Shown here one piece after another: positions 37,618-47,118 of a DNA stretch of 64,000 bases. Position numbers and translations under genes: made by a program. Under the pieces are notes generated by a model that ran no database searches, was not told the DNA's origin, and saw only the letters and a program-made list of their open reading frames with translations. Positions within the stretch are counted from its first letter, which is position 1. Every line of letters begins with the position of its first letter. This stretch comes from Paracandidimonas soli (lineage in GTDB: Bacteria > Pseudomonadota > Gammaproteobacteria > Burkholderiales > Burkholderiaceae_B), in assembly GCF_004342005.1 (NCBI RefSeq), contig NZ_SMBX01000003.1, positions 372,001 through 436,000 on the forward strand, in the 5' to 3' direction.

Positions 37618-38403
37618 CTATTCCGCCAGCGCCCATGTCAGCCTGCCCATGGTTTCATAGCCTTGCTGGAACAGCCGGGCAAGAAAATCCCCGGTTTGCG
37701 GCAATACCACGGCCAGCAGGATCAGCCCGACCAGCAGGCTGATCGGAAAGCCGACGGCGAATACCGACAACTGCTGCGCCGTGCGATTCAGGATGCCCAG
37801 CGAGAGGCTGATGGTGAGCAGGATGATGATGAGCGGCAGCGCCAGCAGCATGCCCGATATCATGATCTGTCCGCTCCATTCGAGCAGCACGCCCCAGCCA
37901 TCCGGGTTCAGGCGCGGCTGGCCGATGGGGATCAGCTCGAAGGTATTCAGCAGCCCGCCCAGCACGAGCAGGTGGCCGTTCATGGACAGGAACAGCAAGA
38001 CCGCCATGACATTCATGATGCGCGACAGTACCGCGGTATTCGCGCCGGTGGCGGGGTCGAAGAACGAAGCGAAGGAAAGCCCCATCTGCAGGCCGATGAA
38101 TTCTCCGGCGGTCTGCACGGCGGCGAAGACGATGCGCATGACGAGGCCCAGGGCGACGCCGATCATGACTTGCTGCGCGCTGATCATCAGGCCGGCGAAG
38201 GATGCCGTGGGCGCCTCGGGCATCGGGCCGATGGCGGGGGCCACGGCGATTGCCGTCATGGCGGCCAGCCCCACCTTGACGCGCGCCGGTATGGCGGAGT
38301 CGCTGAACAACGGGGCCGTTCCCATCAGGCCCAGCAGACGGAAGCATGGCCAGAGAAAGGCATTGATCCAGCCGTAGAGCTCTTCGAGCTGGAAGGAAAA
38401 CAT
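37618..38403 (-). CDS. fliR: Flagellar export gate protein FliR
   Basis: A 261-residue inner-membrane protein with about six helices, part of the FliPQR export gate. Motifs: RLLGLMGTAPLFSDSAIPAR near the start and AQQVMIGVALGLVMRIVFAA in the middle. The start is the ATG giving MFSFQLEEL; an upstream in-frame extension lacks family similarity. It is the last gene of the fliL-R operon and converges with the lipoprotein gene across 37 bases with no obvious terminator. Confidence 0.95.
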   Translation of the reverse strand: MFSFQLEELYGWINAFLWPCFRLLGLMGTAPLFSDSAIPARVKVGLAAMTAIAVAPAIGPMPEAPTASFAGLMISAQQVMIGVALGLVMRIVFAAVQTAGEFIGLQMGLSFASFFDPATGANTAVLSRIMNVMAVLLFLSMNGHLLVLGGLLNTFELIPIGQPRLNPDGWGVLLEWSGQIMISGMLLALPLIIILLTISLSLGILNRTAQQLSVFAVGFPISLLVGLILLAVVLPQTGDFLARLFQQGYETMGRLTWALAE

Positions 38404-38429
38404 GGCGCGCCTGCTCCCGGAACCCCGGC

Positions 38430-38699
38430 TCAGGAGGCCAGGGTCGGAATCTGCTGCAGCAGATTGCGGATGTAGTCGACCATGGTGCCTATCTGCCACG
38501 GGCCGATGACGGCCAGAGCAATCCCGACGGCCAGCAGCTTGGGAATGAACGACAGCGTCATTTCATTGATTTGCGTGGCGGCCTGGAAAATGCTGATGAC
38601 AAGGCCCACGACCAGCGTCACGAGCAGCAGCGGCCCGGCCATGAACAGCGTGGTCTTCATGGCCATGTAGATCAGGGACATCACGTATTCTGAAGTCAT
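38430..38699 (-). CDS. fliQ: Flagellar export gate protein FliQ
   Basis: An 89-residue protein with two membrane helices, normal for FliQ, beginning MTSEYVMSLIYMAMK. The core LVVGLVISIFQAATQINEMT and SFIPKL are family hallmarks. It sits 26 bases before fliR and 8 bases after fliP. Confidence 0.95.
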   Translation of the reverse strand: MTSEYVMSLIYMAMKTTLFMAGPLLLVTLVVGLVISIFQAATQINEMTLSFIPKLLAVGIALAVIGPWQIGTMVDYIRNLLQQIPTLAS

Positions 38700-38707
38700 G
38701 GGGCCTC

Positions 38708-39496
38708 TCAAATGTAGAAGCTGCGCGCCAGCGAACCGAGCAGCAGATGCCAGCCATCCGCCAGGACGAAGAGCATCAGCTTGAACGGCAGCGAAATCGT
38801 GACGGGCGGCACCATCATCATGCCCAGCGACATCAGCACGCTGGCGACAACCAGGTCGATGATGAGAAAGGGAATGAAGATGGTAAAGCCGATCTGGAAC
38901 GCGGTTTTCAGTTCGCTGGTAATGAACGCGGGCACGAGCACGCGCAGCGGCGTCTGTTCCGGACTGTCCACGGGGGGAAGGTCAGCCATCGAGGCGAACA
39001 GCAGCAGGTCGGCCTCGCGGGTATGGTGCAGCATGAATGTGTGCAGCGGCTGCGACGCCTGCCGCAGGGCGGTTTCGAAATCGATCAGCCCCTGGCTCAG
39101 CGGCTGGTAGGCCTGGGCGTAGATCTGGTCGAAGACCGGCGACATGGCGAAGAACGTCAGGAACAGCGCGATGCCGATCAGTACGGAATTGGGCGGCGAT
39201 GCGCCCGTGCCCATGGCGTTGCGCAGCAGGCTCAGTACGATGATGATGCGTGTGAAGCCCGTCATCATCATCAGTATCGCGGGCAGGAAGGACAGCAGCG
39301 TCAGCAGCAGCAGTGTCTGCATGCTGAGGGAATAGGTCTGGCTGCCGTCCGCGCCCGGGGTGGCCGTGATGGCGGGCAGCGCCTGCGCGGCCGCGTCCTG
39401 CGGCAGAAGCGCCGCCAGGAGCAGGGCGAGAAGCAGGAGCCACGGCTGCGCCCGGTGCGGCGGCCGCGTGCTTGCCGCGCTTTGGAGCATGATCAT
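38708..39496 (-). CDS. fliP: Flagellar export gate protein FliP
   Basis: A 262-residue gate protein. An N-terminal cleavable signal ([19 protein letters not shown]) is followed by [20 protein letters not shown] and [11 protein letters not shown], the family signature, then three further helices and [19 protein letters not shown]. The start could be M1 or M3. It begins directly beside the fliO stop. Confidence 0.96.
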   Translation of the reverse strand: MIMLQSAASTRPPHRAQPWLLLLALLLAALLPQDAAAQALPAITATPGADGSQTYSLSMQTLLLLTLLSFLPAILMMMTGFTRIIIVLSLLRNAMGTGASPPNSVLIGIALFLTFFAMSPVFDQIYAQAYQPLSQGLIDFETALRQASQPLHTFMLHHTREADLLLFASMADLPPVDSPEQTPLRVLVPAFITSELKTAFQIGFTIFIPFLIIDLVVASVLMSLGMMMVPPVTISLPFKLMLFVLADGWHLLLGSLARSFYI

Positions 39497-39826
39497 TCAG
39501 GCGCCTCGCTGCAGTACCGCTTTCAGGGCGCCGGCGAAAGAGGAGGAGAGCTCGGAGGCGTCGGCGCGCTGGACCTGTTCGGCAGGCAAGGTATCGAGCA
39601 GGGTGACCTGGTGCGCGGTCACGCCCAGGACCAGGCACCGCCCGCCGACCTCGACCATGGCGAGCTGGGCGCGCGGCCCCAGGCTCTGGGTGCTGACAAG
39701 ATGCATTGGGCGGCTGGATCCTCCGCGCACCCAGCCGATGCGGCGGACCATCCATGCCAGCAGGAATATCAGGGCAAGAATGGAAATCAGGCTTGCCGAG
39801 ATCCTGAGAATGTCGATTTCAGCCAT
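39497..39826 (-). CDS. fliO: Flagellar export assembly protein FliO
   Basis: A 109-residue protein with one N-terminal membrane helix and a small cytoplasmic domain containing STQSLGPRAQLAMVEVGG and LVLGVT, matching the FliO/FliZ family. It aids FliP complex assembly. It lies between fliN and fliP in the standard order. Confidence 0.93.
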   Translation of the reverse strand: MAEIDILRISASLISILALIFLLAWMVRRIGWVRGGSSRPMHLVSTQSLGPRAQLAMVEVGGRCLVLGVTAHQVTLLDTLPAEQVQRADASELSSSFAGALKAVLQRGA

Positions 39827-39841
39827 GTCGCGAGGGAGTTC

Positions 39842-40378
39842 CTAGCGTTTGCTGTTCAGGCGGCTGATGCGGTCGGACGGGGTGATGATGTCCGTGACGC
39901 GGATGCCGTATTTCTCGTCCACGACCACGACTTCGCCCTGGGCGATCAGATAGCCGTTCACATAGATGTCCATGGGCTCGCCGGCAAGGCCGTCGAGCTC
40001 GACGACCGATCCCTGGCCAAGCTGCAGGATGTTCTTGATGGTCAGCCTGGTGCGGCCCAGTTCGACGGAAAGCTGGACCGGGATGTCCATGATCATGTCG
40101 ATGTCGCTGGAGCCCTGGGCGGCGGTGTTGCTCAGGGGCTGGAAGACATGCTGAGCGGAGGAAGGGCTGGAGCCGCCGACGGGGCCGGTTGCTGCGGTCT
40201 GTTCGGCCAGGGCCGAGGCCCAGTCGTCCATGGGGTCGGCCGCGGGCTGCAGGCCGTCCGCCTGGGTGGCCGCCGGGCCGGCGGCGCCTGCCTGTTCCGC
40301 CAGGGCTGCTGCCCAGTCGTCTTCCGGTATCGCGGCGCCGTCTTCGGGCCGGGAGGGATCTTGCTTGTGATCAGTCAT
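39842..40378 (-). CDS. fliN: Motor switch protein FliN with duplicated N-terminal motif
   Basis: A 178-residue C-ring protein. The C-terminal SpoA domain is intact (DIPVQLSVELGRTRLTIKN, GSVVELDGLAGEPMDIYVNG, ITPSDRISRL). The N-terminal region carries two copies of a motif, DDWAAALAEQ at 20-29 and DDWASALAEQ at 51-60, each followed by a related Ala/Gly stretch. Enteric FliN has one such DDLWAEALSEQ-type motif, in the region linked with CheY-P binding. The ATG at 40378 overlaps the fliM stop by 8 bases. Confidence 0.95.
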   Translation of the reverse strand: MTDHKQDPSRPEDGAAIPEDDWAAALAEQAGAAGPAATQADGLQPAADPMDDWASALAEQTAATGPVGGSSPSSAQHVFQPLSNTAAQGSSDIDMIMDIPVQLSVELGRTRLTIKNILQLGQGSVVELDGLAGEPMDIYVNGYLIAQGEVVVVDEKYGIRVTDIITPSDRISRLNSKR

Positions 40379-41426
40379 GATTGGCAACTTGCGGCTGTTC
40401 GTGTTCGGTGGATTCTGTGCTTGCCCGCTTCAGCGGCTGTTCGTCCGTATCGGAATGGCGGATGACGCGCTGGACGCGCAGGGCGTACCTGTTGTTGAAA
40501 GTCCCGTAGGTGCATTCGAGAACAGGAACGCCGCCTACGTTGGCAGTGACCGTGGAAGGGATGTCGATGGGCAGGACGTCGCCCACCTTGAGCCGGAGCA
40601 GTTCCGACACCGTAGTTTCGATGCTCGTGAAATCGACGGCCAGTTCGACATCGGCGCTGCGGACCTGGCGCGACAACTGGTGCGTCCAGCGCTGGTCGAT
40701 GGCGCCGCTGCCGGCGGATTGCAGCGGACGCGTCAGGATGTCGCGCAGCGGCTCGATCATGGAGTAGGGCAGGCAGATGTTCAGGTTGCCGCCGGCGGTG
40801 CCGAACTCGATATTGAAGGATGCGACCACCACGATTTCGTTGCCGCTGGTGATGCTGGCGAACTTGGTGTGCATTTCCGAGCGGATGTACTCGAACTCCA
40901 CCGGGTACACGCTTTCCCAGGCTTCGGCGTAGCTGTCCAGGGTCATGGAAAGCAGGCGGCGGATGATGCGCTGCTCCGTCGTGGTGAAGTCGCGGCCTTC
41001 CACGCGGGTGCTGTAGCGGCCGTGGCCGCCGAACAGGCTGTCGATGACCAGGAATACGAGGTTGGGGTCGAACGTGAACAACGCCGTGCCGCGCAGCGGC
41101 TTCATGGTGACCATGTTCAGGTTGCTTGGCACCGGCAGATTGCGCTCGAAATCGGAGTATTTCTGCACGCGCAGCGAGCTGACGGTGATGTCGGCGTTGC
41201 GCCGCATGAAATTCAGGAATACTCCACGCAGTCGCCTGGCGAAGCGCTCGTTGATGAGCTCCAGCGTCTGCATGCGGTGGCGCACCACTCGGTCCGGGGA
41301 ACTGAGATCGTACGGCCGGACGCCGCCCGGGTAGACAACCTCTTCCGGTTCCTGCGTGGTTTCTCCCGTGACGCCCGCGAGCAGGGCGTCGACTTCATCC
41401 TGGGAGAGAAAACTCTGGTAAGACAT
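40371..41426 (-). CDS. fliM: Motor switch protein FliM
   Basis: A 351-residue C-ring protein. The N-terminal LSQDEVDALL (residues 7-16) is the CheY-P docking peptide. The middle CheC-like domain binds FliG (GGHGRY segment), and a C-terminal SpoA domain pairs with FliN. Its ATG overlaps the fliL stop by one base, and its end overlaps fliN, so the switch genes are tightly coupled. Confidence 0.96.
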   Translation of the reverse strand: MSYQSFLSQDEVDALLAGVTGETTQEPEEVVYPGGVRPYDLSSPDRVVRHRMQTLELINERFARRLRGVFLNFMRRNADITVSSLRVQKYSDFERNLPVPSNLNMVTMKPLRGTALFTFDPNLVFLVIDSLFGGHGRYSTRVEGRDFTTTEQRIIRRLLSMTLDSYAEAWESVYPVEFEYIRSEMHTKFASITSGNEIVVVASFNIEFGTAGGNLNICLPYSMIEPLRDILTRPLQSAGSGAIDQRWTHQLSRQVRSADVELAVDFTSIETTVSELLRLKVGDVLPIDIPSTVTANVGGVPVLECTYGTFNNRYALRVQRVIRHSDTDEQPLKRASTESTEHEQPQVANHD

Positions 41427-41929
41427 TATTGCACCACGAATGCGGTGAATAGAACGTTTTGTATCGAGGGGCCCTGGGGCTGCGGCAGATAGGGAGCTTC
41501 CAGCGCATTGCTGAGATCCTGCACCAGCTTGGCGCGGCCCTCGGTGGTCTGGACCTGCACTGGATGCTGTTCGGCAAGCCGGCTGAGCACGCGATCGCGG
41601 ACTTCGGGCATGTAGGTCGTCAGCACCTGGCGCGAGGCTTCGTCGGTCACGCGCAGCGTGATGGCCACATGCAGGATGCGGCTTGCGCGCTCATTGCGCA
41701 GCGTGACGGTGAACGGCTCGAGCGAGACGAAGATGGGAGGGGGAGGCGGAGGAGTCACAGCCGCTTGCGCGGACGCCACTGAAACGCCGTCGTTGCCGGC
41801 ATTGAGCGGCTGGGCGCCCGTCTGGGTCGTATAGTAGAGCGTCGCCCCTATGCTGGCCGCTACGATGAGCAGGACGACCAGCATGGACTTCAGGATTTTC
41901 GAGAATGATCGGGATTCGGATTTGGCCAT
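41426..41929 (-). CDS. fliL: Flagellar basal body-associated protein FliL
   Basis: A 167-residue protein with one N-terminal membrane helix (SMLVVLLIVAASIGATLYY), a Pro-rich linker (PPPPPP) and a periplasmic domain with FVSLEPFTVTLRNERASRIL. It supports stator function under load. It is the first gene of the fliLMNOPQR operon. Confidence 0.95.
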   Translation of the reverse strand: MAKSESRSFSKILKSMLVVLLIVAASIGATLYYTTQTGAQPLNAGNDGVSVASAQAAVTPPPPPPIFVSLEPFTVTLRNERASRILHVAITLRVTDEASRQVLTTYMPEVRDRVLSRLAEQHPVQVQTTEGRAKLVQDLSNALEAPYLPQPQGPSIQNVLFTAFVVQ

Positions 41930-42230
41930 GACCTAGCGATTGCGGAAATGGTTGGGGTTGCCAAGTGCGGAGATGCCAGAACGCCGCATTGCAGGAATGT
42001 GCCATTTTGACCCAGCGCATCGGCGGCATACTGCCGGAATAATGGGACGAATGCCCGCCTGCTCCATTGTTTGGCCGCGCACCATGGCTGGCCGGAGCCG
42101 CGCGTGGTGAGTCACTCCCGCCTGCAGTCGGGAGCTTCCTCGCCACCATACGGGGGAGCCTTCGGCGCCGTATGAGCACAGCCTCGCTTGACCTCGCCGT
42201 AAACGGCGAGGCTTGCGCTTTGGCGCGTGG
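41930..42230. other. Intergenic region between fliK and fliL
   Basis: 301 bases between two minus-strand operons. It must hold the fliL promoter and the end of the fliF-K transcript. Two hairpins are visible: CTCCCG/CGGGAG near 42118-42137 and the stronger CCTCGCCGT/ACGGCGAGG at 42192-42211. Reading frames across it show no family similarity. No promoter could be fixed by eye. Confidence 0.6.
42192..42211 (-). other. Hairpin downstream of fliK
   Basis: CCTCGCCGT (42192-42200) and ACGGCGAGG (42203-42211) form a near-continuous 9-bp palindrome 20 bases after the fliK stop. No T-run follows on either strand, so termination, if any, would be weak or factor-dependent. Confidence 0.4.
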
Positions 42231-43475
42231 TCAGGCGAAGGTATCGACGAGCGCATTGGGCGCCGCGGCGCGATTCGGGACTGGCTGCGGCAATATGTCC
42301 GTAACATCGCCGTCGGAAGCGGCGAAAACGCCGGAGCGTTCATCGCCTTGCTGCTGGAAAAACTCGGCCTGCCGCGGGTCCTGGTCGTTGACGCTGGTCT
42401 GGCCAAGCGAGATGCCGGCCTGAGCCAGCTGTTCCTGGAGCTGCGGCAGGGCCTGTTCCAGCGCCTGGCGCACCGGCGCGTGGGCCGAAACGAATACCGC
42501 ATGGGCGACGTTGTCGGAAAGCTGGATCGAGATGCGCAGCGGACCGAGATCCGGGGGATCCAGGCGCAATTCAGCGACCTGCGTGCCGTGATTTCCGCCG
42601 GATTGCAGCAGGTGCAGGAACTGCTGGCCCATGGCCTGGGGCCACTGCGGATGCTGCAGCGGCACGGTAATGGCCGGCGCCGAAGCGGGGCCGATGGCGG
42701 AGGAGACCTGCGGCTGGATGGAGGCCAAGCCTGCGGCCATTGCGGCAGGCAGCTCCATGCCGGCTTGTGTCGATGCTGCGGGCGCGGCGAAGAGCGCATC
42801 CGCCTGCTGCGCCTGGAACATTGCCTGGGAGGAAAGCGTGCCGCTGGACGGCTCCGACGCCGCTGCGGCGGCCTGCGCGGACCCTGCCTGCGCCGGGTGG
42901 CGGCCGGCTGCGCCGCGCCCGGCTGCCGCATTGAGACCCTCCGCGAAAGCCGGGCGGCCGTTGGCCGGCGCCGTGGATGCGCGCTGTTGCTGCGCGGCCG
43001 TCAGGACCGGCTCGAGTCCGGGATCGGCGTCACCTGCGCCGGGTTCGACGACAGGCGGAGTCTCCGGAGACGCGGAAATATCGATGCTCCTAAGGGGGGC
43101 ATCGTTGGCGTTCGATGCCGCGACGATATTGCCGCGCGCCCGCTTGTCGCCGGACGGCTGGGCATTCTCCCGGAGCGTTTCCTGCGGGCCGAGCAGGCTG
43201 GCGGCCTGTTCGGCGATGGCCAGGGCCAGGCCTGGCAGCGCGAGATCTTCGTCGTCGGCTTCAGTGCCTGCCGCGTCCTTCAGCTTGCCGTCCTTGCGTT
43301 CCGTCGCGCCCTGTTTCGCAGGGGACGTCCGGTCGACGGCGCGGTCGCTAAGCGATTGGCGGCTGCCGGACAGGGCGTCTGAAAATGCGTTGCCGGCATT
43401 GTCCTCCCTGGCGGCATTGGGCGCCTGGCCGTTGGCGGCGGGGAGAGGGCTGGCTGTCAGGATGGGCACTGTCAT
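42231..43475 (-). CDS. fliK: Hook-length control protein FliK
   Basis: A 414-residue secreted ruler and switch protein. The N-terminal two thirds are low-complexity, Ala/Gln-rich and disordered, as in all FliK. The C-terminal domain (about 270-390) holds VAELRLDPPDLGPLRISIQL and VRQALEQALPQLQEQLAQAG, the FlhB-contacting flg_hook domain. Its ATG overlaps the fliJ stop (ATGA). A second FliK-like gene lies at 49.8-51.0 kb. Confidence 0.94.
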   Translation of the reverse strand: MTVPILTASPLPAANGQAPNAAREDNAGNAFSDALSGSRQSLSDRAVDRTSPAKQGATERKDGKLKDAAGTEADDEDLALPGLALAIAEQAASLLGPQETLRENAQPSGDKRARGNIVAASNANDAPLRSIDISASPETPPVVEPGAGDADPGLEPVLTAAQQQRASTAPANGRPAFAEGLNAAAGRGAAGRHPAQAGSAQAAAAASEPSSGTLSSQAMFQAQQADALFAAPAASTQAGMELPAAMAAGLASIQPQVSSAIGPASAPAITVPLQHPQWPQAMGQQFLHLLQSGGNHGTQVAELRLDPPDLGPLRISIQLSDNVAHAVFVSAHAPVRQALEQALPQLQEQLAQAGISLGQTSVNDQDPRQAEFFQQQGDERSGVFAASDGDVTDILPQPVPNRAAAPNALVDTFA

Positions 43476-43936
43476 GGCTGGCTTTTTTCCGCTTGCAGTC
43501 GCGCGCGATGATAAAGATTGATGCTGGCTTCGTCGTTGCGGCGCTGCTCGTTCCGGTTTTCGATGATTTGCTGCTGATTGCGATACCGTTCCTGCAGCGT
43601 TTCGTAGGAGTTCAGGCGCCGCTTTTCGCTGAGCCAGTTGCTCCGCTGGCCATCGAGCCTGGACTCCAGTTGCTGTATGGATCTATTTTGCTGCGCAATC
43701 GCTTCGTCCAAAGTGGAGATGAAGCGCCTGAAATTATGATAATTCGAGGCGGACATGCCAGAGGCGCCGGCCTGCTGCATGCGCAAGGCGTAGTCCTGGC
43801 GATAGGATTGCAGCATTTCCAGCTGGCTGCCGGCGTCGGCCCGGGCCTTGACCAGTGTCTGCAATTCCCTGGCGGCCTGGTCGGCCGTGGTCTTCGACAG
43901 GTCTATCAGTATGGGGAGCGCGCTGGTCTTTTTCAT
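43472..43936 (-). CDS. fliJ: Flagellar export chaperone FliJ
   Basis: A 154-residue, coiled-coil cytoplasmic protein that links the FliI ATPase to FlhA and escorts chaperones. The repeated Glu/Arg/Gln pattern and length fit FliJ ([20 protein letters not shown]). It overlaps fliI upstream and fliK downstream by 4 bases each. Confidence 0.93.
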   Translation of the reverse strand: MKKTSALPILIDLSKTTADQAARELQTLVKARADAGSQLEMLQSYRQDYALRMQQAGASGMSASNYHNFRRFISTLDEAIAQQNRSIQQLESRLDGQRSNWLSEKRRLNSYETLQERYRNQQQIIENRNEQRRNDEASINLYHRARLQAEKSQP

Positions 43937-45378
43937 GACTGTCCTCCGGCCTCGAAGAGCTGTGCCAGCTCTTCGGTGGCGTTGGCGTAATCGATGGATT
44001 GCGATATGCCCTGCTGCAGATAGGCCTCCAGCCAGGGATGGCGGGAGATGGCCTCGTCGATCTGCGGATCGTTGCCCGGCGCATAGGCGCCGACGGCGAT
44101 CAGGTCGCGCGTGCGTTCGTAGCGGGAAAGCAGGCGCTTGAACCGGTGGACCCGCCGCAACTGTTCGGGCGGGACGATCATGGACATCACCCGGGAGATG
44201 GAAGCCTCGATATCGATGGCGGGGTAGTGCCCGGATTCGGCCAGGTGGCGCGACAACACGATGTGGCCGTCCAGGATCGCGCGCGCCGAGTCGGCGATGG
44301 GATCCTGCTGGTCGTCGCCCTCCGCCAGTACTGTATAGAAGGCCGTAATCGATCCAGTGCCTGCGGTGGTCTGGGCGCCGTTGCCCGCGCGTTCCACCAG
44401 CGCGGGAAGCCTGGCGAACACGGAAGGGGGATAGCCTTTGGTGGCGGGAGGCTCGCCGATGGACAGGGCGATTTCGCGCTGCGCCATGGCGTAGCGCGTG
44501 AGCGAGTCCATGATGAGCAGCACATGCTGGCCCTGGTCGCGGAAGTACTCGGCCAGCGCAGTGGCGTAAGTCGCACCCTGGATGCGCAGCAGCGGCGAGG
44601 TGTCGGCGGGGGCGGCGACCACGATCGCGCGCTTAAGGCCGTCCTCGCCCAGGTTGTGCTCGATGAATTCCTTGACCTCGCGGCCGCGCTCGCCGATAAG
44701 CCCTACGATGATGATGTCGGCCTTGGTGTATCTGGCCATCATGCCGAGCAGCACGCTCTTGCCGACGCCGGAGCCTGCGAACAGGCCCATGCGTTGCCCC
44801 CGGCCCACCGTGAGCAGGCCATTGATGGCGCGTACGCCGACATCCAGCACGGTATCGATCGGCGCGCGCGCGAGCGGATTGATGGGCGGTACCATCAGGG
44901 GCGCGGCGTCGGTTTCCGGCAGCGGGCCGAGGTCGTCCAGCGGGCGGCCGGTGCTGTCCAGCACGCGCCCGAGCAACTGCCAGCCGGCGGGCTGGCTGCG
45001 CGCGATGGAGATGGTGGGCTGCAGTTCGTTGCCATGGCGGGGCAGCGGCAGCGGCGAGGATGCCGCCGTGTCCAGGGCGGCTACGCGCGCGCCCGGCTGC
45101 AGGCCGGTGGTGTCCGATAGCGGCATCAGGTATAGCGTGTCCCCGTCGAAGCCGACGACTTCGGCTTCGGCCCATTGGCTCTTGCGCGACGGCATTTCGA
45201 TGCGGCAGCCGGAACCGACGGACAGGCGCAGCCCCGTGGCTTCCAGGATGATGCCGGTGGCGCGCGTGATGCGGCCGGTGATGTGCAGGGTTTCGGTTGC
45301 GCGGACGCGTTGCAGGCCCAGGCCGAGCTGGGCGCTCCAGCGCTCCGCGGGCGTGCCCAGCTGGCCCTGGTTCAGCAT
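43933..45378 (-). CDS. fliI: Flagellar export ATPase FliI
   Basis: A 481-residue F1-beta-like ATPase driving substrate unfolding and export. Walker A is [15 protein letters not shown] near residue 200, and Walker B is [17 protein letters not shown]. The C-terminus [20 protein letters not shown] is typical. I chose the ATG at 45378 ([14 protein letters not shown]): upstream codons match only fliH read out of frame. The start overlaps the fliH stop by 7 bases. Confidence 0.95.
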   Translation of the reverse strand: MLNQGQLGTPAERWSAQLGLGLQRVRATETLHITGRITRATGIILEATGLRLSVGSGCRIEMPSRKSQWAEAEVVGFDGDTLYLMPLSDTTGLQPGARVAALDTAASSPLPLPRHGNELQPTISIARSQPAGWQLLGRVLDSTGRPLDDLGPLPETDAAPLMVPPINPLARAPIDTVLDVGVRAINGLLTVGRGQRMGLFAGSGVGKSVLLGMMARYTKADIIIVGLIGERGREVKEFIEHNLGEDGLKRAIVVAAPADTSPLLRIQGATYATALAEYFRDQGQHVLLIMDSLTRYAMAQREIALSIGEPPATKGYPPSVFARLPALVERAGNGAQTTAGTGSITAFYTVLAEGDDQQDPIADSARAILDGHIVLSRHLAESGHYPAIDIEASISRVMSMIVPPEQLRRVHRFKRLLSRYERTRDLIAVGAYAPGNDPQIDEAISRHPWLEAYLQQGISQSIDYANATEELAQLFEAGGQS

Positions 45379-46130
45379 GGCGGCTGCGGCGGCAGTGTCG
45401 CCGGATGACCGAGGGCGGCCACCGCGCGCCGCCAGCGTGTGGGAAGCGTGGCGTCGATGGAGCCCAGGGCGGTATGCGCGGTGCATCCGCCCCGTTCGAC
45501 ATGCGTGTCGGGAATCAGGCGCCAGCGTTTGACGCTGGCGTCGTCGGCCAGATACCTCTGCAGCAGTGCGTGGTCATCCGGATGCGCGTGGATCACCAGC
45601 GCCGCGTCGCTGTCGCCGTGCAACTGGACGATTTCCCTGACCACGGGCAGAAGAGACTCGGGACGCGCGGCGATGGTGTCGCGTATGACCTGCTCCGCGA
45701 TGCCGATGGCCAGTCCGACCAGGCCTTGCCCGAGGTCTTCCTCGATGCGGGACAGCGTGCCGGCGAACGCGGAGGCTAGCGTTCGCAGCGCGTCGGCTTC
45801 TTCCCTGGCCCTGGCCTGGCCTTCCGCGTAGCCGGCTTCATATCCCTCGGTCCTGCCTTGCGCATGGCCCGACTGGCGTCCCTCTTCTGCTCCGGCGGCC
45901 TTGCCTGCGGCAAGCCCTTCCGCGTGTCCCTCGGCGTAGCCGGCTTCGTGGCCGCGCTGGCGTGCCTGCTGTTCCAGCGCCTGCAGGCGCAGCGCGACCT
46001 GCGGGGCGTCCGCAGGGTCGGGTGCGGCGAGAGAAGGGGGAGGTTCGGGCGGCTGGAACGAATCCATCTCCCAGCGGCGCCATGCGTCCCGGGACAAGGT
46101 GTGCGCCTGCGTGGCCGGACGCTCAGACAT
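45372..46130 (-). CDS. fliH: Flagellar export ATPase regulator FliH
   Basis: A 252-residue stator-like protein that inhibits and positions FliI at the C ring. The centre (about residues 58-108) is a run of Gly-xxx-Gly repeats ([37 protein letters not shown]), the family hallmark forming a tight helix pair. The C-terminal domain ([17 protein letters not shown]) is ATP-synthase delta-like. It overlaps fliG by 8 bases and fliI by 7. Confidence 0.95.
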   Translation of the reverse strand: MSERPATQAHTLSRDAWRRWEMDSFQPPEPPPSLAAPDPADAPQVALRLQALEQQARQRGHEAGYAEGHAEGLAAGKAAGAEEGRQSGHAQGRTEGYEAGYAEGQARAREEADALRTLASAFAGTLSRIEEDLGQGLVGLAIGIAEQVIRDTIAARPESLLPVVREIVQLHGDSDAALVIHAHPDDHALLQRYLADDASVKRWRLIPDTHVERGGCTAHTALGSIDATLPTRWRRAVAALGHPATLPPQPPC

Positions 46131-47118
46131 ACTCGTCGTTTCCCTGGTTGCCGAGTGTGATCTGGCCGTCTTCCGCCAGCTTGCGCGCTACCTGCAGGAT
46201 GTTCTTCTGCTCCTGCTCCACCTTGGACATGCGCACCGGTCCCTGGGCCTCGATGTCGTCGCGAAGAATCTCGGCTGCGCGGTTGGACATGTTCTTGAAG
46301 AACTTGTTGCGCAGCTCTTCCGGAGCGCCTTTCAGGGCGATTGTCAGGGAAGATGTGTCGATTTCCTTCAGGATGAGCTGGATGGCGCGGTCTTCCACAT
46401 CGATCAGGTTGTCGAAGATGAACATCTCGTCGACGATGCGCTGCGCCAGCTCCGCGTCTATGCCGCGCAGATTGTTGACCACGGCCTCTTCGTCGGCCGT
46501 GTTCATGAAGTTGAGGATTTCCGCCGCGGTGCGCACGCCGCCCATCTTGCTGCGCTTGGCGCTCTGGCCCGAGAGCATATTGTTCAGCACGTCCGTCAGC
46601 TCGTTGAGCGCCGTGGGCTGTACGCCGCCGAACGTGGCGATGCGCAGCATGACGTCGTTGCGCAGGCGTTCCGGCAGCAGCGCCATGACGGCGGATGCCC
46701 GGTCGCGCTCCAGGTGTACGAGAATGGTGGCGATGACCTGAGGATGCTCGTCGCAGATCAGTTCCGCGACGTTGCTGGCATCGAGCCAGTTAAGCGCGTC
46801 GATGCCAGCCGCGCTTTCGCTGGAATCGAGGATGTCTTCGATCAGGCCCGCGGCGCGGTCCGTGCCCAGGGCCTTGGTCAGCACCGAGCGGATATAGTCG
46901 TCGGAACCGATGGTCACCGCCATGAACTGGTCGGCTTCCTTGCGGAACTCTTCCAGTACGGTATCGACATCGCCGCGCGTGATCTGTTTCAGGTTGGCCA
47001 TGGCGGCCCCGATCTGCTGGACTTCTCTTGCACTGAGATATCGGAAGACTTCGGCGGCAGCGTCCTCTCCCAGCGACAGCATCAGGATCGCGCACCGGTC
47101 GATTTCAGCGATTTCCAT
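46123..47118 (-). CDS. fliG: Motor switch protein FliG
   Basis: A 331-residue rotor protein that contacts FliF, FliM and the MotA stator loop. The N-terminal domain has CAILMLSLGEDAAAEVFRYL; the middle has the conserved EHPQ motif (DEHPQVIATIL); the C-terminal torque helix has IQLILKEIDTSSLTIALKGA with charged residues. It overlaps the fliF end by 14 bases. Confidence 0.96.
   Translation of the reverse strand: MEIAEIDRCAILMLSLGEDAAAEVFRYLSAREVQQIGAAMANLKQITRGDVDTVLEEFRKEADQFMAVTIGSDDYIRSVLTKALGTDRAAGLIEDILDSSESAAGIDALNWLDASNVAELICDEHPQVIATILVHLERDRASAVMALLPERLRNDVMLRIATFGGVQPTALNELTDVLNNMLSGQSAKRSKMGGVRTAAEILNFMNTADEEAVVNNLRGIDAELAQRIVDEMFIFDNLIDVEDRAIQLILKEIDTSSLTIALKGAPEELRNKFFKNMSNRAAEILRDDIEAQGPVRMSKVEQEQKNILQVARKLAEDGQITLGNQGNDEYV

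Noticed and set aside
41933..42230. Possible small gene between fliK and fliL
   Set aside because: The open frame there continues from an out-of-frame reading of fliK and has no start signal or family similarity.
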